DNA of 9,367 bases from NCBI GenBank assembly GCA_030628445.1, contig DAOVQV010000038.1, positions 1 to 9,367 on the forward strand, read 5' to 3'. The stretch is from Phycisphaerae bacterium (GTDB taxonomy: Bacteria; Planctomycetota; Phycisphaerae; SM23-33). The notes below the pieces were generated by a model. The model made no database searches, was not told the DNA's origin, and saw only the letters and a list, made by a program, of their open reading frames with translations. The position numbers and the translations under genes were made by a program. Shown in pieces: positions 1-6,719 of this stretch; within the stretch, counting starts at the first letter, position 1; every line of letters starts with the position of its first letter.

Positions 1-1
1 A

Positions 2-1210
2 ACCTGGCGCATGGTCGCGCCGTTTGAAGCCCCCGTCAATGAGGCCACGGTCAACACGCTGCTGACCAACCTCGCCCTACCCAAGATCCAGAACTTCCGC
101 GACAAGGTAACGGCGCCGGCGGGCCTGGGGCTCGCCCCCCCGCGCGCGACGATCGCCCTGCACGTCACCGAGAAGGACAAGCCCTTAACGCTCATGATCG
201 GGGGCGCCACACCGTCGGGCGAGATGACCTTCGTCAAGCAACACGACAGCGAATCGGTCGCCGTCGTCCGCAGCTCCGACATTAAGTATCTGCTCGCCAC
301 CCCGGCGAGCTACTTCTCGCCGAAACTACTGGAGCTGTCGCCCGCCGAGCAGATAACCGACCTGATGATAACGCGCCGCGATGTAACGTACGTAATCGGG
401 GGCGGGAAGAGACGCAAATGGCGTCTCACCAGCCCGCTGGAATGCAAGGCCGAGCCACCCCAGGTCAATAAGGTGATCGACGCCCTCACCACGCTGACGG
501 GGTCCGAGGTGGTCGCCCTCGCCCCAGAGGCGCCCGATGAATACGCCAACGCGCAGGAGAAGATCACCGTCGAGTTTGAGACGACCACCCCGGCGCCCAA
601 GGACGAATCAGCCCAGTCCCAACCAACCACAGAGCCGGCCACAAGACCGGCCGCCGAACCTATACTCAACAGCTACACAGTGCACGTCGTCAAAACGCCG
701 AGGGGCTGCTACGGATGGGTAGGCGGCGGTGAGGTCACGGCCGTGGGCAGATTCGCCGAGACACTCTACGAGACACTAAGCGGCGAGTTGAGGGATCACG
801 AAATCTGGACGCTGAAGGGCAAGAAAATCGAGAACATAAAGCGAATCACGGACGGCGAGACGTTCGAGCTTACCCGCCGCAAGGACGAGTGGGTGTACGC
901 GGCCGATCCCTACGTCAAAATCGACGACGAGAAGGTCACAAAGTTCCTCGATGACATACGCCAAATACGCACCGAGCGGTTCGTCAGCCACAAATCCGCC
1001 GAGGGAGCGAAGTTCGGCCTGGATGCGCCGTGGTTCGGGTTGGAGCTGACGACGTCAAAACCCAAGACATACAGGCTGGTCGTCTCAAATACCGGATCGG
1101 GCGCAGCCCAGGGGCGCTACGCCTCATCCAGCGAGATCGAAGGTGTCTTCGTCCTGCCCGCCGAGACCATCGAAAAGCTCACCAAGACACTGAAGGACTT
1201 CACGAAGTAA
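2..1210 (+). CDS. DUF4340 domain-containing protein, 5'-truncated by the window edge
   Basis: I read this as the C-terminal part of a DUF4340 protein. The frame is open from base 2, and the codons before the first ATG (base 11) read T-W-R, continuing the typical DUF4340 phrase W-R-M-x-x-P, so that ATG is probably internal and the true start lies upstream. The pattern of a Trp-Arg or Trp-x-Tyr followed by a Pro and then an amphipathic helix recurs three times: at the left edge, near bases 418-510 (KWRLTSP) and near 889-970 (EWVYAADP). The last repeat ends in a beta-rich tail (GVFVLPAETIEKL). A Pro/Thr/Ala-rich linker (about bases 580-660) interrupts the domain. The biochemical role of DUF4340 is not established. 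From memory, such genes often follow ABC-type (GldA/GldG-like) transporter genes in Bacteroidota and Planctomycetota, so transporter genes may lie just upstream. Family call fairly sure; function unknown. Confidence 0.75.
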   Translation, partial: TWRMVAPFEAPVNEATVNTLLTNLALPKIQNFRDKVTAPAGLGLAPPRATIALHVTEKDKPLTLMIGGATPSGEMTFVKQHDSESVAVVRSSDIKYLLATPASYFSPKLLELSPAEQITDLMITRRDVTYVIGGGKRRKWRLTSPLECKAEPPQVNKVIDALTTLTGSEVVALAPEAPDEYANAQEKITVEFETTTPAPKDESAQSQPTTEPATRPAAEPILNSYTVHVVKTPRGCYGWVGGGEVTAVGRFAETLYETLSGELRDHEIWTLKGKKIENIKRITDGETFELTRRKDEWVYAADPYVKIDDEKVTKFLDDIRQIRTERFVSHKSAEGAKFGLDAPWFGLELTTSKPKTYRLVVSNTGSGAAQGRYASSSEIEGVFVLPAETIEKLTKTLKDFTK

Positions 1211-1265
1211 CGAACCACCGCCCGCGCTGCTGGTTTGGCGGCTGGGCAGCGCGCGACCCATGTGC

Positions 1266-1271
1266 TATGAT
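1266..1271 (+). promoter_or_regulatory. Candidate -10 element (TATGAT) for aroDE
   Basis: TATGAT lies seven bases before the preferred aroDE ATG at 1279. No good -35 is visible at 16-18 bases; the nearest is a weak CTGGGC at 1242-1247. A -10 here would place transcription initiation at or next to the start codon, giving a leaderless or nearly leaderless mRNA. That fits the absence of a Shine-Dalgarno sequence. The same decamer with one difference (CTATRATCCG) recurs before the OmpA lipoprotein gene at 5931. This is a hypothesis from sequence only. Confidence 0.35.
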
Positions 1272-1278
1272 CCGGGCC

Positions 1279-2814
1279 ATGCCCTCTGAAAAATCACCCA
1301 AATCGACGACGCGGCTGATCTGCCCGTTGACGTCACCTACGATCGAGGCGATGCGAGCGGACATGCAAGAAGCCGCCAACCTCGGCGCCGACATGGTAGA
1401 ACTCCGGCTGGATTTCTTGAGCAGCGCACCAACGCACGATCAGCTAAAGGCCCTGCTGGCCGATCCGCCCGTAGACGTGATAGTGACCTGCCGACCCAAG
1501 GCCGAGGGCGGGCACTTCAACGGAACCGAATCGCAACGGCTGGAGATTCTCCGTCTGGCCGCATCGTTCAAACCCGCCTACGTCGACGTCGAGATGTCCG
1601 TCCCGCCGTGTGAGGCTCCCCAGGGGCGGCTCATCGTCAGCCATCATGATTTCGCCGGGTGCGGCGGCGATCTTGAGGCGATAGCCACCGAGCTGGCCCA
1701 AACATCGGGCGTCGTCAAAAAGGTCGTCTGCACCGCCGGCGGACCCCAGGACGCCCTGCGGACGCTGGGGCTGCTGCGGACAGCGAAGAAGCCCACCATC
1801 GCACTGGCGATGGGCGAGGCCGGCGTCCTCAGCAGAATCCTTGCAAAAAAGTTCGGGGCGTTCGGAACCTTCGCCTCGCTGCGTACGGGGGCTGAGTCCG
1901 CACCGGGTCAGGTGACGATCGAGCAGATGAGGGACCTTTACCGGTGGGAGGCGATCGGGCCCGAGACGGACGTTTACGGGGTCATCGGGTGCCCCGTGGC
2001 CCACTCGCTGAGCCCCGCCATTCACAACGCAGCCTTTGCGGCGGCGGCGATGGACGCTGTTTACGTCCCGGTGCTGATCCAGCCCGGGCCCGACAGCTTC
2101 GGTCGCTTCATGGACGAGCTTCTGGCCCGGTCGTGGTTAGATTGGCGCGGCCTGAGCGTGACGCTGCCCCACAAGCAAAACGCCCTCGCTTACGTTGGTG
2201 CCGACCGTTGCGACGAGCTGGCGAGGCGCATCGGGGCGATAAACACCATCACGATCGGGTCGGACGGGTCGCTGCGCGGGGACAACGCCGATTACGCCGC
2301 CGCCATCGACTCGCTGTGTGCAGCGATGGGCATCGAGCGCGACGGTCTGGCCGCCTTGCCCGTCGCCGTACTGGGTGCCGGCGGAGTGGCCCGGGCGATC
2401 GTCGCAGCACTTACCCACTACCGGGCTGACGTCGCCATCTACAACCGCACGGTGTCGCGGGGCGAGAAGCTCGCCGAGGAGTTCTCCTCCCACGCCTACC
2501 CGCTGGCCGCCGCGACCCGGACGGAAGCGCAGATCCTCATCAACTGCACGTCGATCGGGATGCATCCGGATCTGGACGCCTCACCGGTGCAGTCCATCGG
2601 CTCTTCGGTCAATGTCGTCTTTGACACGATCTACAATCCGATCGAAACGCGTCTGCTGAAGCAGGCCGCCGCGGCCGGATGCACCTGCGTAAGCGGGCTG
2701 GAGATGTTCGTAAACCAGGCCGTCGCGCAGTTCGAGATCTGGACCGGCCGGGACGCACCACGCCAGGTCATGCGGCACATCGTCACGGATCATCTATCCA
2801 ACGGCGGCGATTAG
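1279..2814 (+). CDS. aroDE: Bifunctional 3-dehydroquinate dehydratase (type I) / shikimate dehydrogenase
   Basis: This 511-residue fusion catalyses two consecutive cytoplasmic steps of the shikimate pathway: dehydration of 3-dehydroquinate, then NADPH-dependent reduction of 3-dehydroshikimate to shikimate. The N-terminal half (about 13-222) is type I dehydroquinase, with MVELRLDFL, substrate-binding R72 in TCRPKAEGG, catalytic H123 in SHHDF and the likely Schiff-base lysine K148. It closes with the family's SAPGQ. The C-terminal half (about 232-505) is shikimate dehydrogenase, with GVIGCPVAHSLSPAIHN, catalytic K299 in LPHK, D338 in GDNADY, the dinucleotide loop GAGGVA from G366, and NCTSIGM. 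I chose ATG 1279; ATG 1267 is in frame but sits inside the putative -10 element, and the frame stays open further upstream through DUF4340 coding sequence. Neither start has a clear Shine-Dalgarno. Fused AroD-AroE enzymes are known from plants and Chlamydia. All key residues are present, so both activities are expected. Confidence 0.95.
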   Translation: MPSEKSPKSTTRLICPLTSPTIEAMRADMQEAANLGADMVELRLDFLSSAPTHDQLKALLADPPVDVIVTCRPKAEGGHFNGTESQRLEILRLAASFKPAYVDVEMSVPPCEAPQGRLIVSHHDFAGCGGDLEAIATELAQTSGVVKKVVCTAGGPQDALRTLGLLRTAKKPTIALAMGEAGVLSRILAKKFGAFGTFASLRTGAESAPGQVTIEQMRDLYRWEAIGPETDVYGVIGCPVAHSLSPAIHNAAFAAAAMDAVYVPVLIQPGPDSFGRFMDELLARSWLDWRGLSVTLPHKQNALAYVGADRCDELARRIGAINTITIGSDGSLRGDNADYAAAIDSLCAAMGIERDGLAALPVAVLGAGGVARAIVAALTHYRADVAIYNRTVSRGEKLAEEFSSHAYPLAAATRTEAQILINCTSIGMHPDLDASPVQSIGSSVNVVFDTIYNPIETRLLKQAAAAGCTCVSGLEMFVNQAVAQFEIWTGRDAPRQVMRHIVTDHLSNGGD

Positions 2815-2862
2815 CCCCGCCACAACGGACCGAGCAAACTCGATCAACCCCCGAGAATGTAT

Positions 2863-2890
2863 TTGTTGTGCTATTGGACGAACGTACAAT
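2863..2890 (+). promoter_or_regulatory. Candidate sigma-70-like promoter for argG
   Basis: TTGTTG (2863-2868) and TACAAT (2885-2890) are separated by 16 bases in the 109-base gap between aroDE and argG. Initiation near 2897 would leave a leader of roughly 27 bases that contains the argG ribosome binding site. I see no palindrome resembling an ArgR box. The fit is reasonable for both elements but rests on consensus matching alone. Confidence 0.45.
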
Positions 2891-2909
2891 GTTCGGCTTG
2901 GCGAATCGC

Positions 2910-2914
2910 AGGAG
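2910..2914 (+). promoter_or_regulatory. Ribosome binding site of argG
   Basis: AGGAG lies nine bases before the ATG at 2924. It fixes that ATG as the argG start and contrasts with aroDE, which has no such site. Confidence 0.7.
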
Positions 2915-2923
2915 AAAAACCCC

Positions 2924-4144
2924 ATGACCACCAAGCCACAGAAAGTCAAAAAGATAGTCCTGGCGTATTCGGGCGGGTTGGACACTTCGGTGATCTTACC
3001 GTGGCTTAAGGACAAGTACGGCTGCGAGGTCATTGCATTCGCGGCCGATCTGGGCCAGGGCGCCGACGAGCTGGACGGGATCAAGCAAAAAGCTCGCGCC
3101 AGCGGCGCCAATAAGTGTATCGTCGCCGATCTGCGAAAGCAGTTCGCCGAGAATCACTGCTTCAAGCTGCTCGCCGCCAGTGCCCTCTACGAGGGCGTGT
3201 ACATGCTGGGCACGGCGATCGCCCGCCCGCTTATCGCCAAGGCCCAGGTGGAATGTGCAAAGGCAGAGAACGCCGACGCCGTCGCGCACGGGTGTACGGG
3301 CAAGGGAAACGACCAAGTCCGCTTCGAGCTTACCTACATGGCCCTGGCGCCGAAGCTGAAGATCATCTCGCCGTGGAAGGACCCCAGCTTTGAGCTCACC
3401 AGCCGCCAGGCCGCCGTCCGCTACGCCAAAAAGCGCGGTATACCCGTCGCCCAGACGAAAAAGAAGATCTACTCGCGCGACCGCAACCTGTGGCACATCT
3501 CGCACGAGGGCGGCGATCTGGAGAATATCGCCAACGAGCCTGCCAGCAGCCTTTGGGTGATGTCCGTGCCGCTTTCGGCGGCGCCAAACAAACCGGGATA
3601 CGTGCAGATCGATTTCAAATCCGGCGTCCCGGTGGCGCTGGACGGTGTGCGCCTCGGCGGGCATGAGCTTATCGCGCGCCTCAACGCGCTTGGCGGGAAG
3701 CACGCCATCGGACAGGTGGACCTGGTGGAGAACCGCCTGGTCGGGATCAAGTGCCGCGAGGTCTACGAGACGCCCGGCGGGACGATACTGTTCGAGGCAC
3801 ACCGCGCCTTGGAGTCGGTGACGTTGGACCGCGAAACGCTGCACTACAAGCAGCAGGTCGCGCTGAAGTACGCCGAGATGGTCTACTACGGCCAGTGGTA
3901 CTGCCCGCTGCGCGAGGCCCTGGACGCCTTCATCGCCAAGACGCAGCAGAAGGTGACCGGCTCGGTCCGCATCAAATGCTTCAAGGGCCGGGCCGCCACC
4001 GCGGCCATCGACTCGCCGAACAGCCTCTACTCGCCCGCCCTGGCCAGCTTCACCATGGGCGACGAGTACACCCCGTCCGACGCGACCGGGTTCATTCGCC
4101 TCTTTGGGCTGCAAATGAAAGGCCGGGGCAACCCGCGGGGATAA
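2924..4144 (+). CDS. argG: Argininosuccinate synthase
   Basis: This enzyme joins citrulline and aspartate, with ATP cleaved to AMP and pyrophosphate, to form argininosuccinate in the second-last step of arginine synthesis in the cytoplasm. The 406-residue length is normal for bacterial ArgG. The N-terminal ATP pyrophosphatase loop SGGLDTS is at residues 16-22 after a short beta-strand (KIVLAY). The signature HGCTGKGNDQVR starts at H122 and is followed by a conserved FE pair. Further family segments are ISPWKDP, NLWHISHEGG, YETPGG near the middle, and the C-terminal dimerisation arm with YYGQWYCPLREALDAF. The start is set by AGGAG nine bases upstream and by the typical short lead before the first strand. 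No other arginine gene is nearby, so the gene is probably transcribed alone from the candidate promoter at 2863-2890. The 503-residue open frame on the opposite strand is a GC-composition shadow. No missing or odd key residues were noticed. Confidence 0.97.
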   Translation: MTTKPQKVKKIVLAYSGGLDTSVILPWLKDKYGCEVIAFAADLGQGADELDGIKQKARASGANKCIVADLRKQFAENHCFKLLAASALYEGVYMLGTAIARPLIAKAQVECAKAENADAVAHGCTGKGNDQVRFELTYMALAPKLKIISPWKDPSFELTSRQAAVRYAKKRGIPVAQTKKKIYSRDRNLWHISHEGGDLENIANEPASSLWVMSVPLSAAPNKPGYVQIDFKSGVPVALDGVRLGGHELIARLNALGGKHAIGQVDLVENRLVGIKCREVYETPGGTILFEAHRALESVTLDRETLHYKQQVALKYAEMVYYGQWYCPLREALDAFIAKTQQKVTGSVRIKCFKGRAATAAIDSPNSLYSPALASFTMGDEYTPSDATGFIRLFGLQMKGRGNPRG

Positions 4145-4368
4145 GATGTTACCCGCCCGCCGCCGGCGGCTTGATGTGCTCGTCGCCGAATTCCTCAAAC
4201 AGATACGCCAGGGACAAGACGAATGTCGCAGGCGCTTTGGCGATGGCGTGTGCGGCGCCGCCCTCAATGGGATTCTTCGCACCGGGGTCGCATCGGGTGA
4301 GGTGAGCTTGCAATGAGTCTGGACGATTCTTAGTGTCCGGGCCGATAATTGAACTGAACAAGGCGCCC
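4145..4368. other. Gap between argG and the prepilin peptidase gene; no confident gene
   Basis: This 224-base stretch carries two overlapping short open frames in codon register. One is a + strand frame of 56 codons (ATG 4146 to TGA 4314-4316). The other is a - strand frame of 73 codons from ATG 4370 down to 4149. By my hand count of about 50 shared codons, the - frame has slightly more G or C in third positions (about three quarters against about two thirds), and its C-terminal half reads more like a protein. Its ATG, however, overlaps the start codon of the prepilin peptidase gene head-on. I recognise neither product and call neither. A 12-base palindrome (GCCGCCGGCGGC, 4159-4170) sits 15 bases after the argG stop. 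Confidence 0.4.
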
Positions 4369-5565
4369 ATGCAAGGAATCTGGATACCATTCTTGTTGAT
4401 CCTCGGAGCGTGCGCAGGGAGCTTCTTGAACGTGGTTGTTTATCGCCTCCCGCGCGGCCAGAGCATCGTCTTTCCCCCCAGCCACTGCCCCGCCTGCGGG
4501 CGGTCAATCCGCTGGTACGACAATATCCCGATCATCTCGTATCTCCTCCTGCGGGGCCGGTGCCGCTTCTGCAAGGGAACCATCTCCCCCCAGTACGTCA
4601 TCGTCGAGGTGTCGGCGGCGCTGCTGGTCGCCGGGCTGTACGTCTGCTACTACGTGCTGCGAATACGCGACGGGGCCGGAGGGTTCGGTCAGTCCTGGGT
4701 CATGTTCGCTTCCCACGCGGTGCTTCTTTGCGGACTGCTCGCCTGCTCCATCATCGACGCCAAACACTGGATCGTCCCGCTGGAAGTATGTTGGTTTGTC
4801 TCGTTGGTGGGCCTGGTCTGCTCGGGGGCCGATCCGCACCCGTTCACGGCGACCATCTCCCCCGCCGCCGGTGCGATGAGCCTTGCTGCGGTCGTCGGTA
4901 TCGCCGTCGCGCTGGCGGGTAAGCACTTCGGTCTGATCCGGGAAAGCTTCATCGACGCGACGGACAAACCCGCGGCCGAACCGGACCGCGCCGCAAATAA
5001 GGCGAAAACCAAACCCAAACCGACCGCCGTCGCCTTCACGTCGGCGCACGGTGTCAACCCGCGCAAGGAAATACTGCTGGAGCTTTTGTTTCTGCTCCCG
5101 GCGATTGTCCTTGCAGCGGCGGCGCCACTGGTGCTGGTCAAGCTCCAGACCGCCAGGGAGGTCTGGACCGGCCTGTTGGACCCGCAGATAAGCGGGCGGT
5201 TCGCCGTCCACTTCCGCGGGGTTCTGGCGGCGCTGCTGGGTTACCTCGTCGGCGGGTTGTGGATCTGGGGGATACGGATACTGGGAACGCTGGTTTTCGG
5301 TAAAGAGGCCATGGGCATGGGCGACGTGCATATACTGGCGGGCGTCGGGGCGGTTACCGGATGGATCGTACCGTCTATGGCGTTTTTCATCGCACCGCTG
5401 TTCGGGTTGTTGTGGGCGGTGTATTTGTGGTTAGGGCGCGGTCAGCGCGAGCTGCCGTACGGTCCCTGGCTGGCGGCGGCGACACTGGTGGTCATGCTGT
5501 TCTACGACGCCTTCGCGGGGTTTGTCAGGCCCTTGGCCCAAACACTTCAGATAATGATCGAGTAG
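4369..5565 (+). CDS. Prepilin peptidase (A24 family), type IV pilus/type II secretion processing enzyme
   Basis: An inner-membrane aspartic protease that cleaves the leader of type IV prepilins or type II secretion pseudopilins and usually also N-methylates the new N-terminus. The 398-residue product starts with a membrane helix and the family's GSFLNVVVYRLPRG. Two CxxC pairs follow in the cytoplasmic methyltransferase-type domain (C40/C43 and C65/C68). The catalytic aspartates of the A24 family are D130 in SIIDAKHWIVP and D319 in GMGD. The spacing of 189 residues is much larger than the roughly 60-65 of classical PilD-like enzymes. The extra stretch holds a Lys/Pro/Ala-rich hydrophilic loop (about 185-234) and further membrane helices. 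I prefer ATG 4369, which puts GSFLN at the usual distance from the N-terminus; GTG 4333 would add 12 residues, and neither has a strong Shine-Dalgarno. The last codon overlaps the ribosome binding site of the next gene. The pilin substrates are not in this window. Confidence 0.92.
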   Translation: MQGIWIPFLLILGACAGSFLNVVVYRLPRGQSIVFPPSHCPACGRSIRWYDNIPIISYLLLRGRCRFCKGTISPQYVIVEVSAALLVAGLYVCYYVLRIRDGAGGFGQSWVMFASHAVLLCGLLACSIIDAKHWIVPLEVCWFVSLVGLVCSGADPHPFTATISPAAGAMSLAAVVGIAVALAGKHFGLIRESFIDATDKPAAEPDRAANKAKTKPKPTAVAFTSAHGVNPRKEILLELLFLLPAIVLAAAAPLVLVKLQTAREVWTGLLDPQISGRFAVHFRGVLAALLGYLVGGLWIWGIRILGTLVFGKEAMGMGDVHILAGVGAVTGWIVPSMAFFIAPLFGLLWAVYLWLGRGQRELPYGPWLAAATLVVMLFYDAFAGFVRPLAQTLQIMIE

Positions 5566-5568
5566 GAG
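5564..5568 (+). promoter_or_regulatory. Ribosome binding site overlapping the prepilin peptidase stop codon
   Basis: AGGAG shares bases with the TAG stop (5563-5565) of the prepilin peptidase gene and lies seven bases before ATG 5576. Ribosomes ending the upstream gene would sit on this site, so the two genes are probably translationally coupled. Confidence 0.7.
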
Positions 5569-5575
5569 CACAACA

Positions 5576-5860
5576 ATGAAACCGGGGATAGTGAAAAGCT
5601 ACATACTCGTCGTGCTCACCGGGTTGATTATGCTGGCGGCGGCGCTTCTGGTGATTCTACAGTGGGGTAACAGCTCGTCGTTTTCCCTTTACGGGAAAAA
5701 TTTCGGCGAGAACGCACCCGGTGGGCTGAACACGGGTCTGATTATGGTCTGCTGTCTGGTGGCCGGACCGGTGTTGCTGGGACTGTGCAAGATCATGATT
5801 CGCTCCGGTCTTCAAATCAGGCGGCGCCGCAAAGCAGACGAGGGCAAGACAGAACCCTAA
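5576..5860 (+). CDS. Small two-helix membrane protein, function unknown
   Basis: I do not recognise this 94-residue protein with confidence. It has a short N-terminus, a hydrophobic helix at about 9-28, a polar Ser/Gly/Asn-rich hairpin (about 29-52), a second helix at about 53-75 containing CC at 59-60, and a strongly basic tail with RRRR near residue 80. By the positive-inside rule both ends should be cytoplasmic. The layout of helix, Q-W-G-N turn, helix and basic tail is faintly like LapA/DUF1049 proteins, but that is a weak impression. A good AGGAG lies seven bases before the ATG and overlaps the stop of the prepilin peptidase gene, so the pair is probably co-expressed. A link to pilus or secretion function is inference from that coupling only. 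Confidence 0.8.
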   Translation: MKPGIVKSYILVVLTGLIMLAAALLVILQWGNSSSFSLYGKNFGENAPGGLNTGLIMVCCLVAGPVLLGLCKIMIRSGLQIRRRRKADEGKTEP

Positions 5861-5931
5861 GCCCCCCCGAATCGATGCGGGAAATTAACAAAAACCGCCC
5901 GCTGGATAGTGTTATCGGCTCAGCGCGGGAC

Positions 5932-5937
5932 TATAAT
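5932..5937 (+). promoter_or_regulatory. Candidate -10 element (TATAAT) for the OmpA-domain lipoprotein gene
   Basis: A perfect TATAAT lies 47 bases before the ATG at 5985, in the 124-base gap after the small membrane protein gene. Initiation near 5945 would give a leader of about 40 bases that includes the AAGGAG site. The -35 region is poor (GTGTTA at 17 bases spacing), so either the promoter depends mainly on its -10 or the match is chance. The surrounding CTATAATCCG matches CTATGATCCG before aroDE. Confidence 0.4.
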
Positions 5938-5970
5938 CCGCCTCGGTGGTATTGGTTTTCATCGGCTCGA

Positions 5971-5976
5971 AAGGAG
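5971..5976 (+). promoter_or_regulatory. Ribosome binding site of the OmpA-domain lipoprotein gene
   Basis: AAGGAG lies eight bases before ATG 5985. It decides the start in favour of that ATG over the in-frame ATG at 5946, which would place extra residues before the signal peptide. Confidence 0.75.
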
Positions 5977-5984
5977 TAAGGATC

Positions 5985-6719
5985 ATGACTCGTAGCAGAT
6001 TGACGCCCCTTGCGGTTGCTTTGCTGGGAGTTTGCTTCATGACGGTCGGGTGCTGCGAAAAGGAACAAAGAGAAATTGCAGCACTATACGCCGAGAAGAA
6101 CCAGTTGCTGGAGCAGAACCAGCAGCTCCAAGAGCAGATCGCACAGGCCGCCGAGCGAGAGGCCGAACTCTTTGGCCAGGTGGATACCAGGGACAACCAG
6201 ATAGCTCATATGGATGCGACGGTCCAAAAGCTCAGGGCCCAGGCCGCCGCGCCCCCGCCCCCGGCGCCGAGCCCGCAACCCCAGATACCCCCGCCTGCGC
6301 CGCCCGCGCTTACCGCCAAAGGGTGGGAGCAAGGGACATTCGCCGACAAGATCACCGTCGGAAGTGATATCCTCTTCGCGCCCGGGCGGGCGACGCTGAC
6401 AAAGGCAGGGAGGCGAGCATTGGGGGCGATCACCCGGGACTTGAAAAGATTCTACGCAGAGATGCCCGTTCGCGTATACGGATACACCGACAGCGACCCC
6501 ATCAAGAAAACCAAGAAGCTCTGGAAGGACAATCTGGATCTTTCGGCCAACCGCGCCATGGCCGTCACTCGATATCTCCTCGCCAACGGCATCGAGGCCC
6601 AGAACGTCGAAACCATTGCGATGGGCGCCACAAACCCCATTTCCAGCAATGCAGCGCCGAGCGGGAAGGCCAAGAACCGCCGTGTTGAGATCATGGTCTT
6701 AAAGGCCGCCAGCAAATGA
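5985..6719 (+). CDS. OmpA-family peptidoglycan-associated lipoprotein with coiled coil
   Basis: This 244-residue protein probably tethers the outer membrane to peptidoglycan. Residues 1-23 form a signal peptide with Arg at 3 and 5, a hydrophobic core, and a lipobox-like T-V-G-C with C23 as the likely lipidated cysteine (Thr at -3 is unusual). Residues 25-85 are rich in Glu, Gln, Leu and Ala with heptad-like spacing, so probably a coiled coil. Residues 87-109 are a Pro/Ala linker. The OmpA C-terminal domain (about 115-242) holds ILFAPGRATLT, GYTDSDPI and LSANRA, and ends in NRRVEIMVLK. By alignment to E. coli OmpA, D169 and R190 correspond to the residues that hold diaminopimelate of peptidoglycan; the loop between them is longer, as in MotB-like domains. 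It could be called Pal-like or MotB-like, but the lipobox and coiled coil do not allow a specific symbol. Presence of both binding residues implies a peptidoglycan wall in the host. Confidence 0.9.
   Translation: MTRSRLTPLAVALLGVCFMTVGCCEKEQREIAALYAEKNQLLEQNQQLQEQIAQAAEREAELFGQVDTRDNQIAHMDATVQKLRAQAAAPPPPAPSPQPQIPPPAPPALTAKGWEQGTFADKITVGSDILFAPGRATLTKAGRRALGAITRDLKRFYAEMPVRVYGYTDSDPIKKTKKLWKDNLDLSANRAMAVTRYLLANGIEAQNVETIAMGATNPISSNAAPSGKAKNRRVEIMVLKAASK

Noticed and set aside
1444..2565. Long - strand frames opposite aroDE (193 and 142 codons)
   Set aside because: Both are shadows of a clearly coding + strand gene, with no recognisable domain or ribosome binding site.
4159..4170. Palindrome GCCGCCGGCGGC after argG as a terminator
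   Set aside because: It has no loop bases, no T run follows, and short GC palindromes are common at this base composition.
2996..4507. A 503-codon open frame on the - strand, fully opposite argG and beyond
   Set aside because: It is antisense to an unmistakable argG, rich in Arg, Gly and Ala with no family motif, and long open antisense frames are expected in GC-rich coding DNA. It also runs across the argG/prepilin peptidase gap and into the peptidase gene.
4504..5331. A 275-codon - strand frame opposite the prepilin peptidase gene
   Set aside because: The + strand carries the CxxC pairs and GMGD in frame; the antisense product is composed of Arg/Asp/Gln-rich low-information sequence.
5923..5941. 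Stem-loop around GCGGGACTATAATCCGC that briefly resembled a tRNA anticodon arm
   Set aside because: No D-arm, T-arm, acceptor stem or TTC-type T-loop can be built around it, and the loop is better explained as a -10 element.
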